Assembly: GCA_947396885.1 (NCBI GenBank)
Contig: OX377205.1
Location: 76,976,969 to 77,040,968, forward strand
Origin: Heligmosomoides polygyrus polygyrus
Taxonomy: Eukaryota; Nematoda; Chromadorea; Rhabditida; Heligmosomidae
Reading direction: 5' to 3'
DNA: 64,000 nucleotides
Below the pieces are notes generated by a model, which did not search any database, was not told the DNA's origin, and worked only from the letters and a program-made list of their open reading frames with translations. This document shows positions 21,190 through 32,455 of the stretch, in pieces. Numbering within the stretch: the first letter of the stretch is position 1; each line of letters begins with the position of its first letter. Position numbers and translations under genes: made by a program.

Positions 21190-21964
21190 TAGTCAGAAAG
21201 GGGAGTAAGTAAAAGTCACCGGAACAACAGTGCACCCCACCCCACCCCCATTTACACGCATTGCTCCCGCCTGGGATAGCAAATGCTGAGCTCTCCAGCG
21301 ATGTGGAGCGGCGAACTGCCGGACCCCACAAAGCTATGCGCCGGTGGGCCGCGACGTAACGGGCACCATCGTGCTTAGTACCGGATTCGTTTCCATTATT
21401 TCTTATATGTACCTCGCATATTCTGTTAGCGAACGAAAGGAACTCCGAGGTCTAACTGATCCAACTTTCTCGTTTTGAGATGTCTTGCAGGTGCCATGCG
21501 GCCATAAGCCGCCGTATCTTCATATTCGCTTACAGCGTGATCGGTGATAGCGCCAGCTCTCGCATGCAACTGAATCATGGTTCGCAGGCTCTCACTCACT
21601 CTAACCAACAAGACGTTCTTACAAGGGTGTCACGTTTTCAAGCCGTTACCGTAACAACAATCGTTACAGGATTACCTCGTTTTCGGATCAGTGCTGGCAC
21701 CGTGCCAACCGCTCGGTAATCAATAATTGAGCTTCGGTACAACGGAACGAGAATGTTTTATACTGTTTCATGAGGCTTCGAATGGAACATTTCGGGAAAT
21801 TGCCACTTGACAGCTCTATAGAGCTAAACCGTAAAAGTGCTTATGTGGTATCGCCAAAACTCACTGGGTGTGTTCGACGGCACGTTAGGTTAACACGTTG
21901 ACGACCAGAGCGATTTTCGCGCGTCTGACGTGTGGGACCAAGCCCCACACGACACGACATCCCA
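21190..21964. other. Intergenic, nothing recognised
   Basis: Short frames only; no splice-bounded exon, repeat partner or motif was seen. Confidence 0.4.
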
Positions 21965-22140
21965 TAACCCAAACGTCACCATAAGGTTATCTGTGATGCT
22001 GAACACGAATCCGATGTTCGTTTCACCGAATACAGCCGAAGACACCCATATCGACAACTGAGGTGGTCGGGTCAAAATCACCGACTTGGCTCAAACTTCG
22101 TCTATGTGGCTGCTTAAGGTGTTGATTAAAAGTAAGAAGA
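21965..22140 (+). repeat. Degenerate relative of the 7.2-kb tandem unit
   Basis: The order GGTTATCTGTGATGCTGA, CACGAATCCGATGTTCG, AATCACCGACTTGGCTCAA, ACTTCGTCTATGTGG matches the unit repeated at 7205-7640 with many changes. It covers a little more than one unit. Confidence 0.5.
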
Positions 22141-22168
22141 CTGTCTTCGGTTCGCTTATCATTGATAA

Positions 22169-22211
22169 CATGCGTGATTTTCACGTGTTCTGCATGTGAA
22201 AATCACGCATG
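22169..22211. repeat. Short near-perfect hairpin
   Basis: The arms CATGCGTGATTTTCACGTG and CATGTGAAAATCACGCATG are inverted repeats with one mismatch around a 5-base loop (TTCTG). Confidence 0.75.
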
Positions 22212-22324
22212 TGCATAGCGCGCGCGAGAAAGTGAGATACGACATCGCGTCTCAAAATTAATCAATAACAATCGATCCATTATTTTTGTATTGTTGAACA
22301 GGTATTACCACTATACCTTTGCCC

Positions 22325-22525
22325 TTTTTCGAATTTCGAATAAATTCGAATTACGAATATTCGGCTATTCGAAAAAAGTCCAATATTCGAATTATTTGTT
22401 TATTCGAATATTCGAGAAAGTCCAATATTCGAATTATTCGTTTATTCCAATGTTCGACAGGAGCCAATATTCGAATATTCGCTTACTCGAATATTCGAAG
22501 GCTTCGAATATCGAATATTCAAACA
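22325..22525. repeat. TTCGAA-rich low-complexity tract
   Basis: Repeated AATATTCGAA words give near self-complementarity. Within it a ~60-bp unit (TTATTCGAATATTCGAGAAAG..CCAATATTCG) is repeated about three times. It has the same composition as 1403-1575. Confidence 0.75.
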
Positions 22526-22849
22526 TTCTTTATCAATCTCTTAACAAGTCAGTGGTACTCCTCTTCGAAAACCAGGGAATTATGACCTTATGTTAAAAAT
22601 GATGTTTGAGTTTTGCGCGTCGTTCAGAATGCGCCGAATCGTGTGTATGCACTCTGACAAGACAACGGTCTGAACGGGAAGAGCGAGTCATATAGGTAGA
22701 ATCCCCATCCCTCAATTAGGGTAAAAATTGTGTGTATTTTTTGCCAAGTCGTTAAACCCAAGGCGTAGGGAGTCGTTGTATTTAAAATGGAATCGGCGCC
22801 TCACGAGTTCGGGGGTCTTGTACACCCGCGATGCCTCTGCCCCAAAGCG

Positions 22850-23010
22850 GATCGGAGCTCAATGGATAGCGACGTTGCTTCATGGGTGAGGGTTCGATTC
22901 TCCTGCTCTGCTGAATTTTTGCAGTTCATCTGGTTGGTTGAGATTTGAAGGATTCTGACATCCATACCATTTTCAGATTTTTTGCCTAATTTTCCAGCTG
23001 TACACCGTGG
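22850..23010 (+). repeat. tRNA-derived SINE, second family (best copy)
   Basis: The head has an A box-like GCTCAATGGATAGCG and an intact B box GGTTCGATTC. The body (TTTTTGCAGTTCATCTGG, TTGAGATTTGAAGG, TTTTCAGATTTTTTGCC, TTTTCCAGCTGTACACC) is shared with 10440-10640 (+) and 2590-2810 (-). Confidence 0.65.
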
Positions 23011-23769
23011 AGAGCAACTTTCTTGCCACTTGTTTATTACTGACCGGTTTTTTAACCACAAGGCAATGAGAAAGCTACTCAACATAATGATGTATAAACG
23101 TTCAACACCAGTTATACACAGGCACAAAGTGCATGAAAGAGAAGCACTGGTCACAATACGGACAGTGTACAAAAACTACAGGTTCCTCACAGGTACACCA
23201 GCACACCACCTTCAATGTCGTTATAATAAATCCGTTCTCATTCAGCTGCCCGCAGCTACCCGCAGCTTCGACACTTACCTTTAGGATGCTGTCCCTTTTT
23301 CGCAGATCAAAAGGGAGGTCGTGCACAGTGACGTCGGAGAGAAATCGTTCCACCCAAAAACGTTACCTTATGTCTATTGCTTGCTTGCCTCTCCAAGTTC
23401 ATCAGTTCATCTTGCGGATCCCAATCTTCTTCTTCTTCCACCACTACCAGCTATTCGTCATCGCCAACTTCAAGTTGACGTGCTTCGAAGCCCTTGAGTA
23501 TGCTGGCCATACGTTCCACAACGTGGTCAAGAGATTGCGATTCCACAGTCCATGCAGGTATTCAAATTGGAAGGAGGGAGATGAATCTAATGGTCAATTT
23601 AGTTGTCATACAATTAAATTTGAAAGAGGGCGGATGTAGTGCAGTCGAAGGAGGTGCGTGCATCAAACATATAAAAGCAATGCCATCTTTTATCATTTTG
23701 AATTTGAACATAGTTATGGCACTCTGACGGCTTGCGGCGGAAGAATCTGTCGCAAAGCTCGATTGTACA

Positions 23770-24195
23770 CGAATTAGGAGCAGTATAGTAACTATAGACC
23801 AGTTAGCATCATAATGGTTTCTTGAGAAGGTTTTGGAAGCCCACATAATGACTCTTCTGGAGAAGAAGTCAACCATACCGAAAAATCAGCATGGCTTCAC
23901 AAATGGAAGATCGAACGTGACAAATGTTCTAGGAAGTCTTAGTGACTAGAGTGATTATCTGGATGAGAAAAAGCTGTTTATCTTGCTTTTGCGCAAGCGT
24001 TCGATAGAGTGAGGCTTTTCAAGCTTGTGCTAGAGATTTTCTATTCCAGATCATGTCCCGTTATTCTCCGTTGATTGATGAATTTTCGTAGGGAAGAACT
24101 CTTCAAGAGAGTAAACATTCAAACGGGCTTGGATAAGATCTATGATTAGTCTAAAGCTTGGAGTTTACCACTGGCTCCTGAAAAACTGTGTATGT
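23770..24195 (+). pseudogene. CR1/Jockey-type LINE reverse transcriptase remnant
   Basis: NYRPVSII is readable at about 23789-23812 (RT block 1). Further on, in alternating frames, come QHGFTNGRS (near 23885) and FAQAFDRVR..L (near 23990; the FDxxDxV-type block, usually F-D-K-V-x-H in this clade). At least four stops or frameshifts fall in 400 bp. The catalytic box was not found. It is a fragment with no recognisable endonuclease. Confidence 0.65.
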
Positions 24196-24274
24196 GTACA
24201 AGGGTAGTCAACACCGAAGGTTTAAAGCTACTTTGGGAGATTGCCTTTTAAAGCACGTTTGACTTCAGTTTCGA

Positions 24275-24298
24275 TGATAATAATAATAATAATAATAG
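24275..24298 (+). repeat. (TAA)n microsatellite
   Basis: About eight TAA/ATA repeats follow the LINE remnant by 80 bp and could be its tail. Confidence 0.8.
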
Positions 24299-24299
24299 G

Positions 24300-25800
24300 A
24301 TAATAAGATTGACTTTACAAAATATTATAAGGAGCTATGCAGAAAGGAGTCACATGCCACATCCTTAAAGGCCTTTCTACATGCGAAGAAAAGGTGCTAA
24401 TTAAGGCGAACACTATACATATAAGACCGCTTTTAGAATGTAGAACTCCGATATTTTCACCCATTAAAAGAAAGACATCCATCTCTTGGAAAAAAATCAA
24501 GATAACTTCGCCTTTAAAACCTACATACGATCGGATAAAGGCACCTGCTCCAGTGTTCTTGTTAGTAATACCAGGAATGCTGTGCTCAAAGTACATAGAT
24601 TCATCTCGCCGGAAATTTCATGACGTTTGCACGTTATACACAATAATCTTTGGCGTTCTCAAAAGTCAATTCCTTCAAATTCCTTAATATTTTTGAATCC
24701 AGAATTAGGGGTGGATTAAGCATCGAGTTTCTGAAGCAAGTATTCCGGCTGCACATGGTTACATGTGGGTCGATTACCACTATTTATCGCGTAAACTCGA
24801 AGCTCCATGAAATCGTCCTTTAGGCCCTGTAGGCGGATAACAGGGAAGCGGCTACTACTTTTTGAATAATCCCTAGATGGTTTACTTGGTTTTTATTTTT
24901 TAATTAGGTCGCGTATATTCCGTTGCAAGAGTAAAATGAAATGCGACATTAAATAGTTATGAGCTGTGTGGCACAGCATCATTTAGCAGGCAATTTATGA
25001 ATGCGACTTCTATCGAATTCCTGGGGCTTTGATAAAAAAACTCACTGAGTCACCTTTCAGGCTGCTACCTATAGTTGAACTGCTTCTATTGCAATCCTTT
25101 AAACAGGTCGTCTGTTGGAGCTTAGTCTGATGAAGATGTTGGGTGGGTCAGAATATGCCAACCAAAACGACTGAGCCACTGACGCTTTCGCTTGCGGTTA
25201 ACGTAGACTACCAACTTTTCGTCGCCAGTAAGCAGGCTCTTGACTTCGCGGCGGAAAAATTACACAGCAAAGTCAAGAACTTCAGGAGCACTTGTAGCTG
25301 GTGGCCACTATGATCATGGGGTATCCATGCGCCATATCTGAATGTGGTGCGACGGCACTCGAGCTCCTAGTGACTAAGTGACTCTGCGTGTTCTCGATAT
25401 TCAGAACTCTTTCTAGTCTTTGATCCGAATTGATTTCTAAATTTATTTAACTTTTCAAAATCTTTCGAAACATGGCACTATTCGACTGCTGTTTCTGGAA
25501 AAATCCAAAAGAATGCTCTTTTTACATTCAATTCAGCTCTTTCCAAGACAATTGTGTATTTCCAATAACAGTAATTTTTGCCTGCTTGCGAAAGGAGAGG
25601 TGATCGTCCTTTGACAAGATTGGTTTCCAAGCACAGTTGACGAACGGCAACGGGTGGTGGGGGGGGGGACTGTTGATCGTTTCTAAAAGCATTTTACTTA
25701 TAGCAGAGTTTGCTTCTCGCATTTCGTCACAGTGTAAGCTGTGAGGTACTACATATCTCGGTATCAGTATGCTCTTGCTTAATGCTTGTGTTTGCTTGAT
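24300..25800. other. Intergenic, nothing recognised
   Basis: Only chance frames are present; the 116-codon frame at 24337-24687 has no known motif. A run of nine G lies at about 25660-25668. Confidence 0.4.
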
Positions 25801-25810
25801 GGTTTTTTTG

Positions 25811-26088
25811 GGCGCGTGTAGCGCAGTAGGAGGAGGCGCCAACGGTCGCGTGCACCCGATTCCAGGTTCCTGGTTCGGATTTTCCGCCCAGGCCAACCAA
25901 GCCTTCCATTCCTCCGGGGTCGGTGAATTGGCACCAGACGTGACTGGAAAGGATAAAGCGCTGACTTGTTCATCGGCTGGCCACCGCTATGACCAAATAC
26001 GCATTCATACCGCCATCCCGTAGAAGTAGAATGCTCTGGCGCATCCCAAAAGGGATTGAGTGACGCCGTCCTTTATCCTTTATCCTTT
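25811..26088 (+). repeat. TTTATCC-tailed tRNA-derived SINE, reference copy
   Basis: The head is GCGTGTAGCGCAGTAGGAGG (A-box-like TAGCGCAGTAGG) with a B-box-like CCAGGTTCCTGG. The body is GGCCAACCAAGCCTTCCATT, GGTCGGTGAATTGGCACCAG, CTGGAAAGGATAAAGCG, GGCTGGCCACCGC, AAATACGCATTCA and GTAGAAGTAGAATGC. The tail is a short (TTTATCC)n near 26071-26088. This is the commonest repeat in the window, with at least 15 recognisable copies or pieces in both orientations. It is non-coding and probably mobilised by a LINE. Confidence 0.8.
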
Positions 26089-26165
26089 CTTTCAGGCCTT
26101 TTATAACGTCGACGCCGTCAATTCATCTGAACCATCAAAGTTGAAAGCATATAAGTGCAAAGGAC

Positions 26166-26310
26166 GGTGTAAAACAATCCCTTTTGGGATGCTCCAAGCT
26201 TCTTGCTCCTTCTTCTTACTTTTGCATCTTACTTTGGATGCAATCTGAATGCGTATTTGACATCTGCATAAATCTGCGTTAGACATTAGGACAAGTCAGT
26301 GCTTTATCAA
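26166..26310 (-). repeat. TTTATCC SINE, 3' part (reverse)
   Basis: Reading the minus strand gives the GATAAAGCACTGACTTG block, AAATACGCATTCAGATTGC and CATCCCAAAAGGGATTG. The tRNA-like head is missing. It lies about 80 bp after the forward copy, in opposite orientation. Confidence 0.6.
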
Positions 26311-26582
26311 TAAAGCTACCTTATAAAAAATCTGCCTTGCACAGAAGAATTTAATGCGTCTCATTATAATGCCCAGGGTAGTCGTCATTGTTCGCGGCCT
26401 TTTACAAGGCTATTGCGACTGAAAGCGGTTTGAACTAGGAAGAGAAAGCTGACGCCCCCAGTGAGTTAAATTGACAGTGTGTGAAGAAATGGAGGTGAAC
26501 TGAGAGATCCGTACTAGAGTCAGCCGCCGAGCGCTGAGCACCATCTTACGTGACCCCATTAGCGCTGCAGCGCGTTCCGTTT

Positions 26583-26759
26583 ATGTTTGGACGGGGATTA
26601 TTGGGGGTGTCTGCTCGCAGCTGGAATTACGGTAGCCAGAAGTCCGGGCGTGGCTCACGCAAGAGCGTGTCGGCTCCAGGTCGGCCAGACTCGCCAACAA
26701 CTGGAGCAGCACGACGCACGGACGGCGAGCAGAAGCCGCCTGAGATATTCTCTCGATAA
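26583..26759 (+). CDS. Candidate last exon of an unknown gene
   Basis: The open frame from ATG 26583 to TAA 26757-26759 encodes a basic, Ser/Pro/Gly-rich tail (NYGSQKSGRGSRKSVSAPG, then RRTDGEQKPPEIFSR). Codon choice is richer in C and G than the flanks. An AG at 26619-26620 could serve as 3' splice site, but the tract before it is weak. No family was recognised. It could equally be a chance frame in a GC-rich patch. Confidence 0.2.
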   Translation: MFGRGLLGVSARSWNYGSQKSGRGSRKSVSAPGRPDSPTTGAARRTDGEQKPPEIFSR

Positions 26760-26933
26760 ATGAGACAATTGCGAACTAAAATCGCTGCTTTGCAAGTTTT
26801 TCGACCTGAAATGGTGAAAATAATAGAGGATGGACGATAAATGTTAGGATTCAACACCTTTGTGAGACTTTCTATACATTCCAGCTCTAAAAGATTTCGT
26901 GAACGCAGTTGAATTTGACTTGGTTTATACAAT

Positions 26934-27060
26934 GACCTGCGGTGGCCATCCGGTGAGTAAGTGCTTTATACCCCTCAGACAGCCTAGGTAACAATTCTCC
27001 CAGCGACGGGGAGGGGTGAAGGGCTTAGTTGAACCTTAAGACTTGGCCTGAGTTCTTCCA
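26934..27060 (-). repeat. TTTATCC SINE fragment (reverse)
   Basis: The minus strand shows CCCGTCGCTGGGAGAATTG and the GGTATAAAGCACTTACTC..GGATGGCCACCGCAGGTC block of the family. Confidence 0.55.
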
Positions 27061-27290
27061 GTTCTTCCGAGCGCAGTTGGCGAGGCTAGGTGAACTTGAT
27101 CAAGATTAAAAGGACGAGGAACTAGACGACCCTGTGGAGATGCACCACAGATTCTACTTCTATCGGTTGTCGTGGACGTAGAGACCGAAGTTCTTTGTTT
27201 TTTTGATCGAGTGGTTAATCAGCGATAGTCTTTTATGCCAAAATTCCTATTTCAGAGGCCGGATTCACGGGTGAGGTAATAGCCAGGACG

Positions 27291-27540
27291 TGTGTGGCGC
27301 AGTCAGAGGAGGTACCTGCTGCCACGTGACCGCTACCAAGTCACTGGTTCATAACCCCCGGGTTGGCTAATTGGTTCCAGGCTTGTCTGGGAAGGATAAA
27401 TCGCTTCTTGTTCATCGACTGGCCACCACAAGTCGTTATTGGCAAATACGCATTCAAATCGCCTCCTCGATATCACGTAGAAGGTGGAAGCGTGGCGCAT
27501 CGCAAAAGTGGTTAGCTAACTCCGTCCTTCATCCTTTAGG
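27291..27540 (+). repeat. TTTATCC SINE (forward)
   Basis: A near full-length copy: GTGGCGCAGTCAGAGGAGG head, then GGTTCCAGGCTTGTCTGGG, GAAGGATAAATCGC, GGCCACCACAAGTC, TACGCATTCAAATCGCC, and an end of TCCTTCATCCTTTA. Confidence 0.75.
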
Positions 27541-28296
27541 TAGCGGGTTAATGGCAATGGATAAATTTACCAACAGAGGATAGTGGGCAGAGGGCAAATT
27601 TGGTATTCATGATATGACGCAATTCTAGCCATTCCACCATTCACTAGCCTCCACGCTCTTGTGAATTCCAGTGGTCGGATTCATCAACGACTTACAGCAA
27701 TTTAACCAAGGAAATAGCCGAAGTCCCTATTAGCGCGGCTTGTCAAGCGATATGGTGTAAAATTTTCGATAAACTTCGCTATCAGGGAGTGTTTTTTCCT
27801 TTAAATTGCTGGAAGTCATTGAAGAATACGGCCCCAGGTAATGCTTCAATTTCTACCCTTTACCCACATAACCCTGGGTGTAGTCATTCATGAATCCGGC
27901 CTAAAGTCTACGACAAGAGAATAATCTTCGGCTTTCATCAATTTCTCTGGGAAGAGAGCAGGAGGCCAATAATTCAAAAAAGCTAATTTTAACAAGCAAT
28001 TTGAATCCTACCAGAAAGAATGATCCGCTTACATGGCACTCCTTCGATGACATGGCGTAGTAGACAGCCTTTTCTAGTAATTTGCGTTCTGCTAATCCAA
28101 TAATAAATAGCTATATGTCTTCTAATAACAAATAATTTACTGTTTTGTCAAGTCCAGCCTATGTGGTAGATTTTCAAACCATATTCTTCACATGGAAAGG
28201 ACTGATTGCAGAGGTGTTAAAGGCAAAATCTATTTAGAATTGAGCCAAGTAGTATAGAGGTTACCAAATGATAAAGGACAGCTTTACTCATTCCTC

Positions 28297-28525
28297 TTTG
28301 GGATGCGCCACGCATTCTTCATCTAAAAACAGAGCTTAACGAAGCAGCGTCTTGGAAAAAATCTGAATATATATTTGACCACCCAATAATTTGTACTGGC
28401 CATCCGGTGAACAAGTCAGCTTTTTATCCTTCCGGGACAGGTCTGAAAATGATTCACCGACAGCGGAGGGATGGAAGGCTTGGCTGACTTGGGCAAGCAA
28501 TCGGTACCTGTGCGCTCCAGCCTTC
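28297..28525 (-). repeat. TTTATCC SINE (reverse)
   Basis: The minus strand carries CCATCCCTCCGCTGTCGGTG, AGGATAAAAAGCTGACTTG, GGATGGCCAGTAC and GAATGCGTGGCGCATCCC in family order. The tRNA-like head is worn. Confidence 0.7.
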
Positions 28526-28975
28526 ACCAAGGAACATAAATATAACAACCTCAACTATAGGCTATAGACCTGAATAAATGAACTATTATACATTGCAAAA
28601 ACAAATACAAACTACATCACTCATCTCTCCATGAAATATTCATGGAACAAAATAGTCCAAATGTTAATTATTTACTAGCGGAAGTGATAACACGTTTTAA
28701 AATCCCTATTCATTATTTCACAGAAATCTCTTCTATTCTAAAGCAATACCTTTTAGGCGAGGCATACTTCCATCGCTGCGATGCTGAACATTCAATGTGC
28801 TGCGTGATGTGCGTCCACGATCTCGGTATGCCGAGTTTCTCCAGAAAATTTGGAGAAGAGAGCGCTCCTGCTTGATCCTCGACGACATGGTCTGGATATT
28901 CTGCTCCCACGTCGCTCGCAGAGCAGGTGTACTGAGGACCTTGTAGAGTATACGCGCTCCATGCGCCAGTGGATT

Positions 28976-29053
28976 GACCAGTTGGCCCTGATGATCAGTG
29001 ACATCTGAGACTTGACCAGTAGGCCCTAATGATCAGCGACATCTGAGACTTGT
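28976..29053 (+). repeat. Tandem duplication of a ~39-bp unit
   Basis: TTGACCAGTTGGCCCTGATG..CATCTGAGAC is followed directly by TTGACCAGTAGGCCCTAATG..CATCTGAGAC, two copies with three base differences. Confidence 0.8.
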
Positions 29054-29452
29054 ATCCAGGCAGCACCGACGTGTCTTTCACCTCTGCACCTAAACGTTAT
29101 AATATTTTCCTCTTCACTGGAAAGCCGCCGAGGGAATATTATAACATTAGCATAGCTAGTCCGAAAATGATGACAAAACCCATTATTTTGACGTCATTTA
29201 TTCATTTCAAGTTTTGCTGTACTATGTAGATTTTAGGGCGCATTTCGCATCGAGAACGACATTTGGACCAGCAAGTACTTCTCAACTGCTGTTCGTCATT
29301 TTCCCTCTGTACTACTCAGATTCCCCTGTCATCCCTGGACACCGGTCGAAACCACGGAAGAGCCGACGAATCGATACTGACTCATCAGGCGATAACTATC
29401 AGCTGAATAACAATGCGTTAACGCTGACGTGTGTGCGGGTGTTCGATTGCAG

Positions 29453-29566
29453 TGGTATCAATTACGGCTCGTTCGCGTCAGAATACAGTGTGGGGGTACG
29501 GTGGTCGTTGGTGGAGCGTCTTTATCCCTCCCTGTGCGCTACACATTTGATCCAACGCCGATTCGG
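29453..29566 (+). CDS. Candidate internal exon, unknown protein
   Basis: This 114-bp (38-codon) segment lies between TTGCAG and GTAATT. It encodes alternating hydrophobic strands (WYQLRLVRVRIQ, GGTVVVGGASLSLPVRY, FDPTPIR), which suggests a beta-sandwich. The exon is phase 0 at both ends. Another frame is also open here, so it could be chance. I considered an arrestin-like fold but cannot support it. No neighbouring exon was found. Confidence 0.25.
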
Positions 29567-29639
29567 GTAATTAAAATCCGTCATTCCTTTCAAATCCTAA
29601 ACTTAAGGAACTGCCTCAGGAACTGCCTCAGATAAGAGT

Positions 29640-30670
29640 AGCTTTGAGAAAACGGTTTTTAGACCATCAGCTAACTTATTTGTCTTTGGATCTCACACCG
29701 GACATCCGAATCAGATAGGACATCAGATTTTCGATAAAAATCAGTTGTCTTAATTTTTTGAAATTCGATACAGTGAATCACCCAAGTTCCGCGCTTTTCA
29801 TATTCATTTGCTCACACAATTCTTTTACCCTTTTTTCAGGGTTTGAAAAAATTAAAATTGGATTCCAATTATTTAAACGGATTTAAAAAAATGAAAAACG
29901 GGTCCATTCAAATCGGCGTCAGATGTAATGTCTACTGTGCTCTTAGCAACTAATGGATTACGGAGCCTGAAATATATATAACATACACTAATATGCTTAA
30001 ACAATGCGTCGTTTCACAAGCTGCCATAATAACTGCTAGGAAAGCATTTTCGATTTTTTTTATTTTTCGATTTTTCACACTCCATTAGTCCGAAAATACA
30101 GTTTATGGAAGGTTCGATCAGTGGAAACGGGCCAAACTGGAATCGTAAACGTCTTTAAAAAAGTATGCGAGTATTTAATTATTAAAAAAAACTCAGATGG
30201 CTGCGATTTGCTTGTTTGGTTTGGAGACGATAGGGAGCTGTTACTTTTACTTGCAATGCACAATCTGCTTAAACAGGTGCACGATATTCGGGGGAATTAG
30301 GTGAATACGGAGAGGTTCGTTCTCCACAACATGTCTAGTGCACAAAGAACTTTCACATTTCTCACGGACATCGGCTTTGAACGCATTTATTCCTTTGAAC
30401 GACTTTTATGGAGTAAAACCACAGCGGTCCTTATCTCGCTAAACTAGCGAAGTCTTCAACCCTTCCAACAGGAAAACGTTTCACAGTGAGCTACCAACTG
30501 AAGCTCTCATCTACCTAATAAAACTCGGATCTTATTAAAAATGTTGCAAAAATCGAAAATTACCACAATTCGAAAACAGAAACTCCTGTTTGGGATATGA
30601 ATTTTGTATTTTTGCAACGCTTGCAACGCTGACCAAACCTACAGCACAACACTTAGCTGTTCTACAGACA
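29640..30670. other. Intergenic, nothing recognised
   Basis: AT-rich DNA with chance frames; no motif or recurring repeat was seen. Confidence 0.4.
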
Positions 30671-30674
30671 GAAA

Positions 30675-30920
30675 AAGACGCGTGCAGCGCAATAGGAGGA
30701 GAGGCAAGCGGCCGCGAGCACCCGCCTCCTGGTCCTTAGTTCGGATTTCCCGCCCAGGCCAACCCAGCACTCTGTACCTCGGAGTGTCGATGAATTGCCA
30801 GACATGTCTGGAAAGGGTAAGCCTCTAACGTGCCCATCGGTTGGCCATAGCAGATCATTGCATTGGCCAAATCAAATGCCTCCACGGTATAAGGGAATTA
30901 CGCCGTCTTTTATCCTTTCA
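30675..30920 (+). repeat. TTTATCC SINE (forward)
   Basis: The head is GCGTGCAGCGCAATAGGAGG. The body has CGCCCAGGCCAACCCAGC, GATGAATTGCCAGACATG, TCTGGAAAGGGTAAGCC and GGTTGGCCATAGCAG. The tail is CGCCGTCTTTTATCCTTTC. It lacks ~30 bp near the end compared with 25811-26088. Confidence 0.75.
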
Positions 30921-31078
30921 GAAGGCTGCTCACATTTTCAGACTGCTGTAAACGGGGGCGGTCGCGCTGAACAAAGACCTCAACTCGATCTAGGTTCGAA
31001 GTTTGAGGCGACCTTGCTCATAGCGTTTTCGTCTTCTGACTGATTCCATGTAGAATAAACTGGCATTCAGTAACATAA

Positions 31079-31099
31079 CAATAAATAAATAAATAAATT
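31079..31099 (+). repeat. (AAAT)n microsatellite
   Basis: Five AAAT units in AT-rich DNA. Confidence 0.75.
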
Positions 31100-32455
31100 T
31101 GAGAGGATTGTTTCTCAAATGACCTCGACTTTCCCATCTGCGAAGGACTTCACGCAGAGAGGTTAGTCGCAATACATGTATGGAACAATATTGGCTCAGC
31201 TAATCACTCCAAGCGAATATGACCTTCCTTTTATTGAATACAGGTAAACAAAAGATTTACAACTCTTTGTAAAAAATGATGGCTCTAAAAGGTTAAGTGC
31301 GTAGAATGAGTCATCACGCAGAATCTACAAGGAACAGCCTTCATATCCTTACGAATCGAATATCAGCAAGATTTTTTCTCAGTCCAGGAGAAAATTCTCA
31401 GGATAGACGCGAACCGGTGTTCGATTTATATGTAGACTTCGACGTTCTGGACCGTCACTTGGACTCAATCAAACTCGTCTTACGTTACCTTCGGGAATGA
31501 ATGGAAACTTTTTATCGAAGGGATAAGAAAGATGAATAGTGGAATTAATTAGTCACTCAGTCACGTTGTAGGGTGTACCACGCATACTATTTCTACTGGC
31601 CGTCGGCGAGGGAATTTGTACGAGTAACTGTCAATAACTGGACGTGGGAGTAGGTCGACACACAAGTGTTTTACCTTTTCTGTCTGCTCTGGCACCAGCT
31701 GTCGTTGTCTGAGGAACGGGCAAATGAGGTGGGCGCGCTTGTGGGCCGTCATCTTCTCCCCTTCTGCGCTCCATGCAATCATGCTTTTAACACTTCCAAT
31801 GAATGTTAGTTGTGCTCTCGAGTTCAAATCAATTATTACAGAGAAAAAGAGAATTTGAAACTGCTCCGCAAAAACGAGTTTTCTTGAACGAGAAAGTCTG
31901 ACATGCCTACATTCATATATGGTCAGGTTTGAGACAGAGTTGAAGAAGCTCAGCATCTTGGTTTTATTACTACGTTGAATCCTTCTTTCAGTAGGTAGTC
32001 TTCCAACGAGAATAAAAAATTACTGCATGTATAACCTGTTCCTGAATCAAATATTCCAAATGTTTGCCTTCGAGCTCAAAAAAACTATGGAAAACAATCC
32101 TAGATTATACGAAAATTAGCAGTATTCTTCTTCTCAAAGGCATCTGGAAGACAGCTTGACCAGGAAATTGCTCATAAGATACTACTTAGACTTGTGTCGC
32201 AATGTGCCCCAGAAATCCAAACATTTTAGCCTGGCCTCACTGAGAAATATTCGAAAAAGCACAACTTACACATTTTAGGATTCTTACAGATAGGCCAGAA
32301 GGATTTTGGGATGCAATGTTTAAAAGCAGGTCTGACGGAATCAGTGAGAGACATGCGAAACTGTTTGCACTTATCACAAAATCACAACTTGGAGCGGAAT
32401 TACAAACCTATGTATTTATACAGGGCGGAACTCAACTCGCTTCTTGGTAAAACTA
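31100..32455. other. Intergenic, nothing recognised
   Basis: The longest frame (131 codons, minus strand, 31561-31956) has no motif or splice support. Confidence 0.4.
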
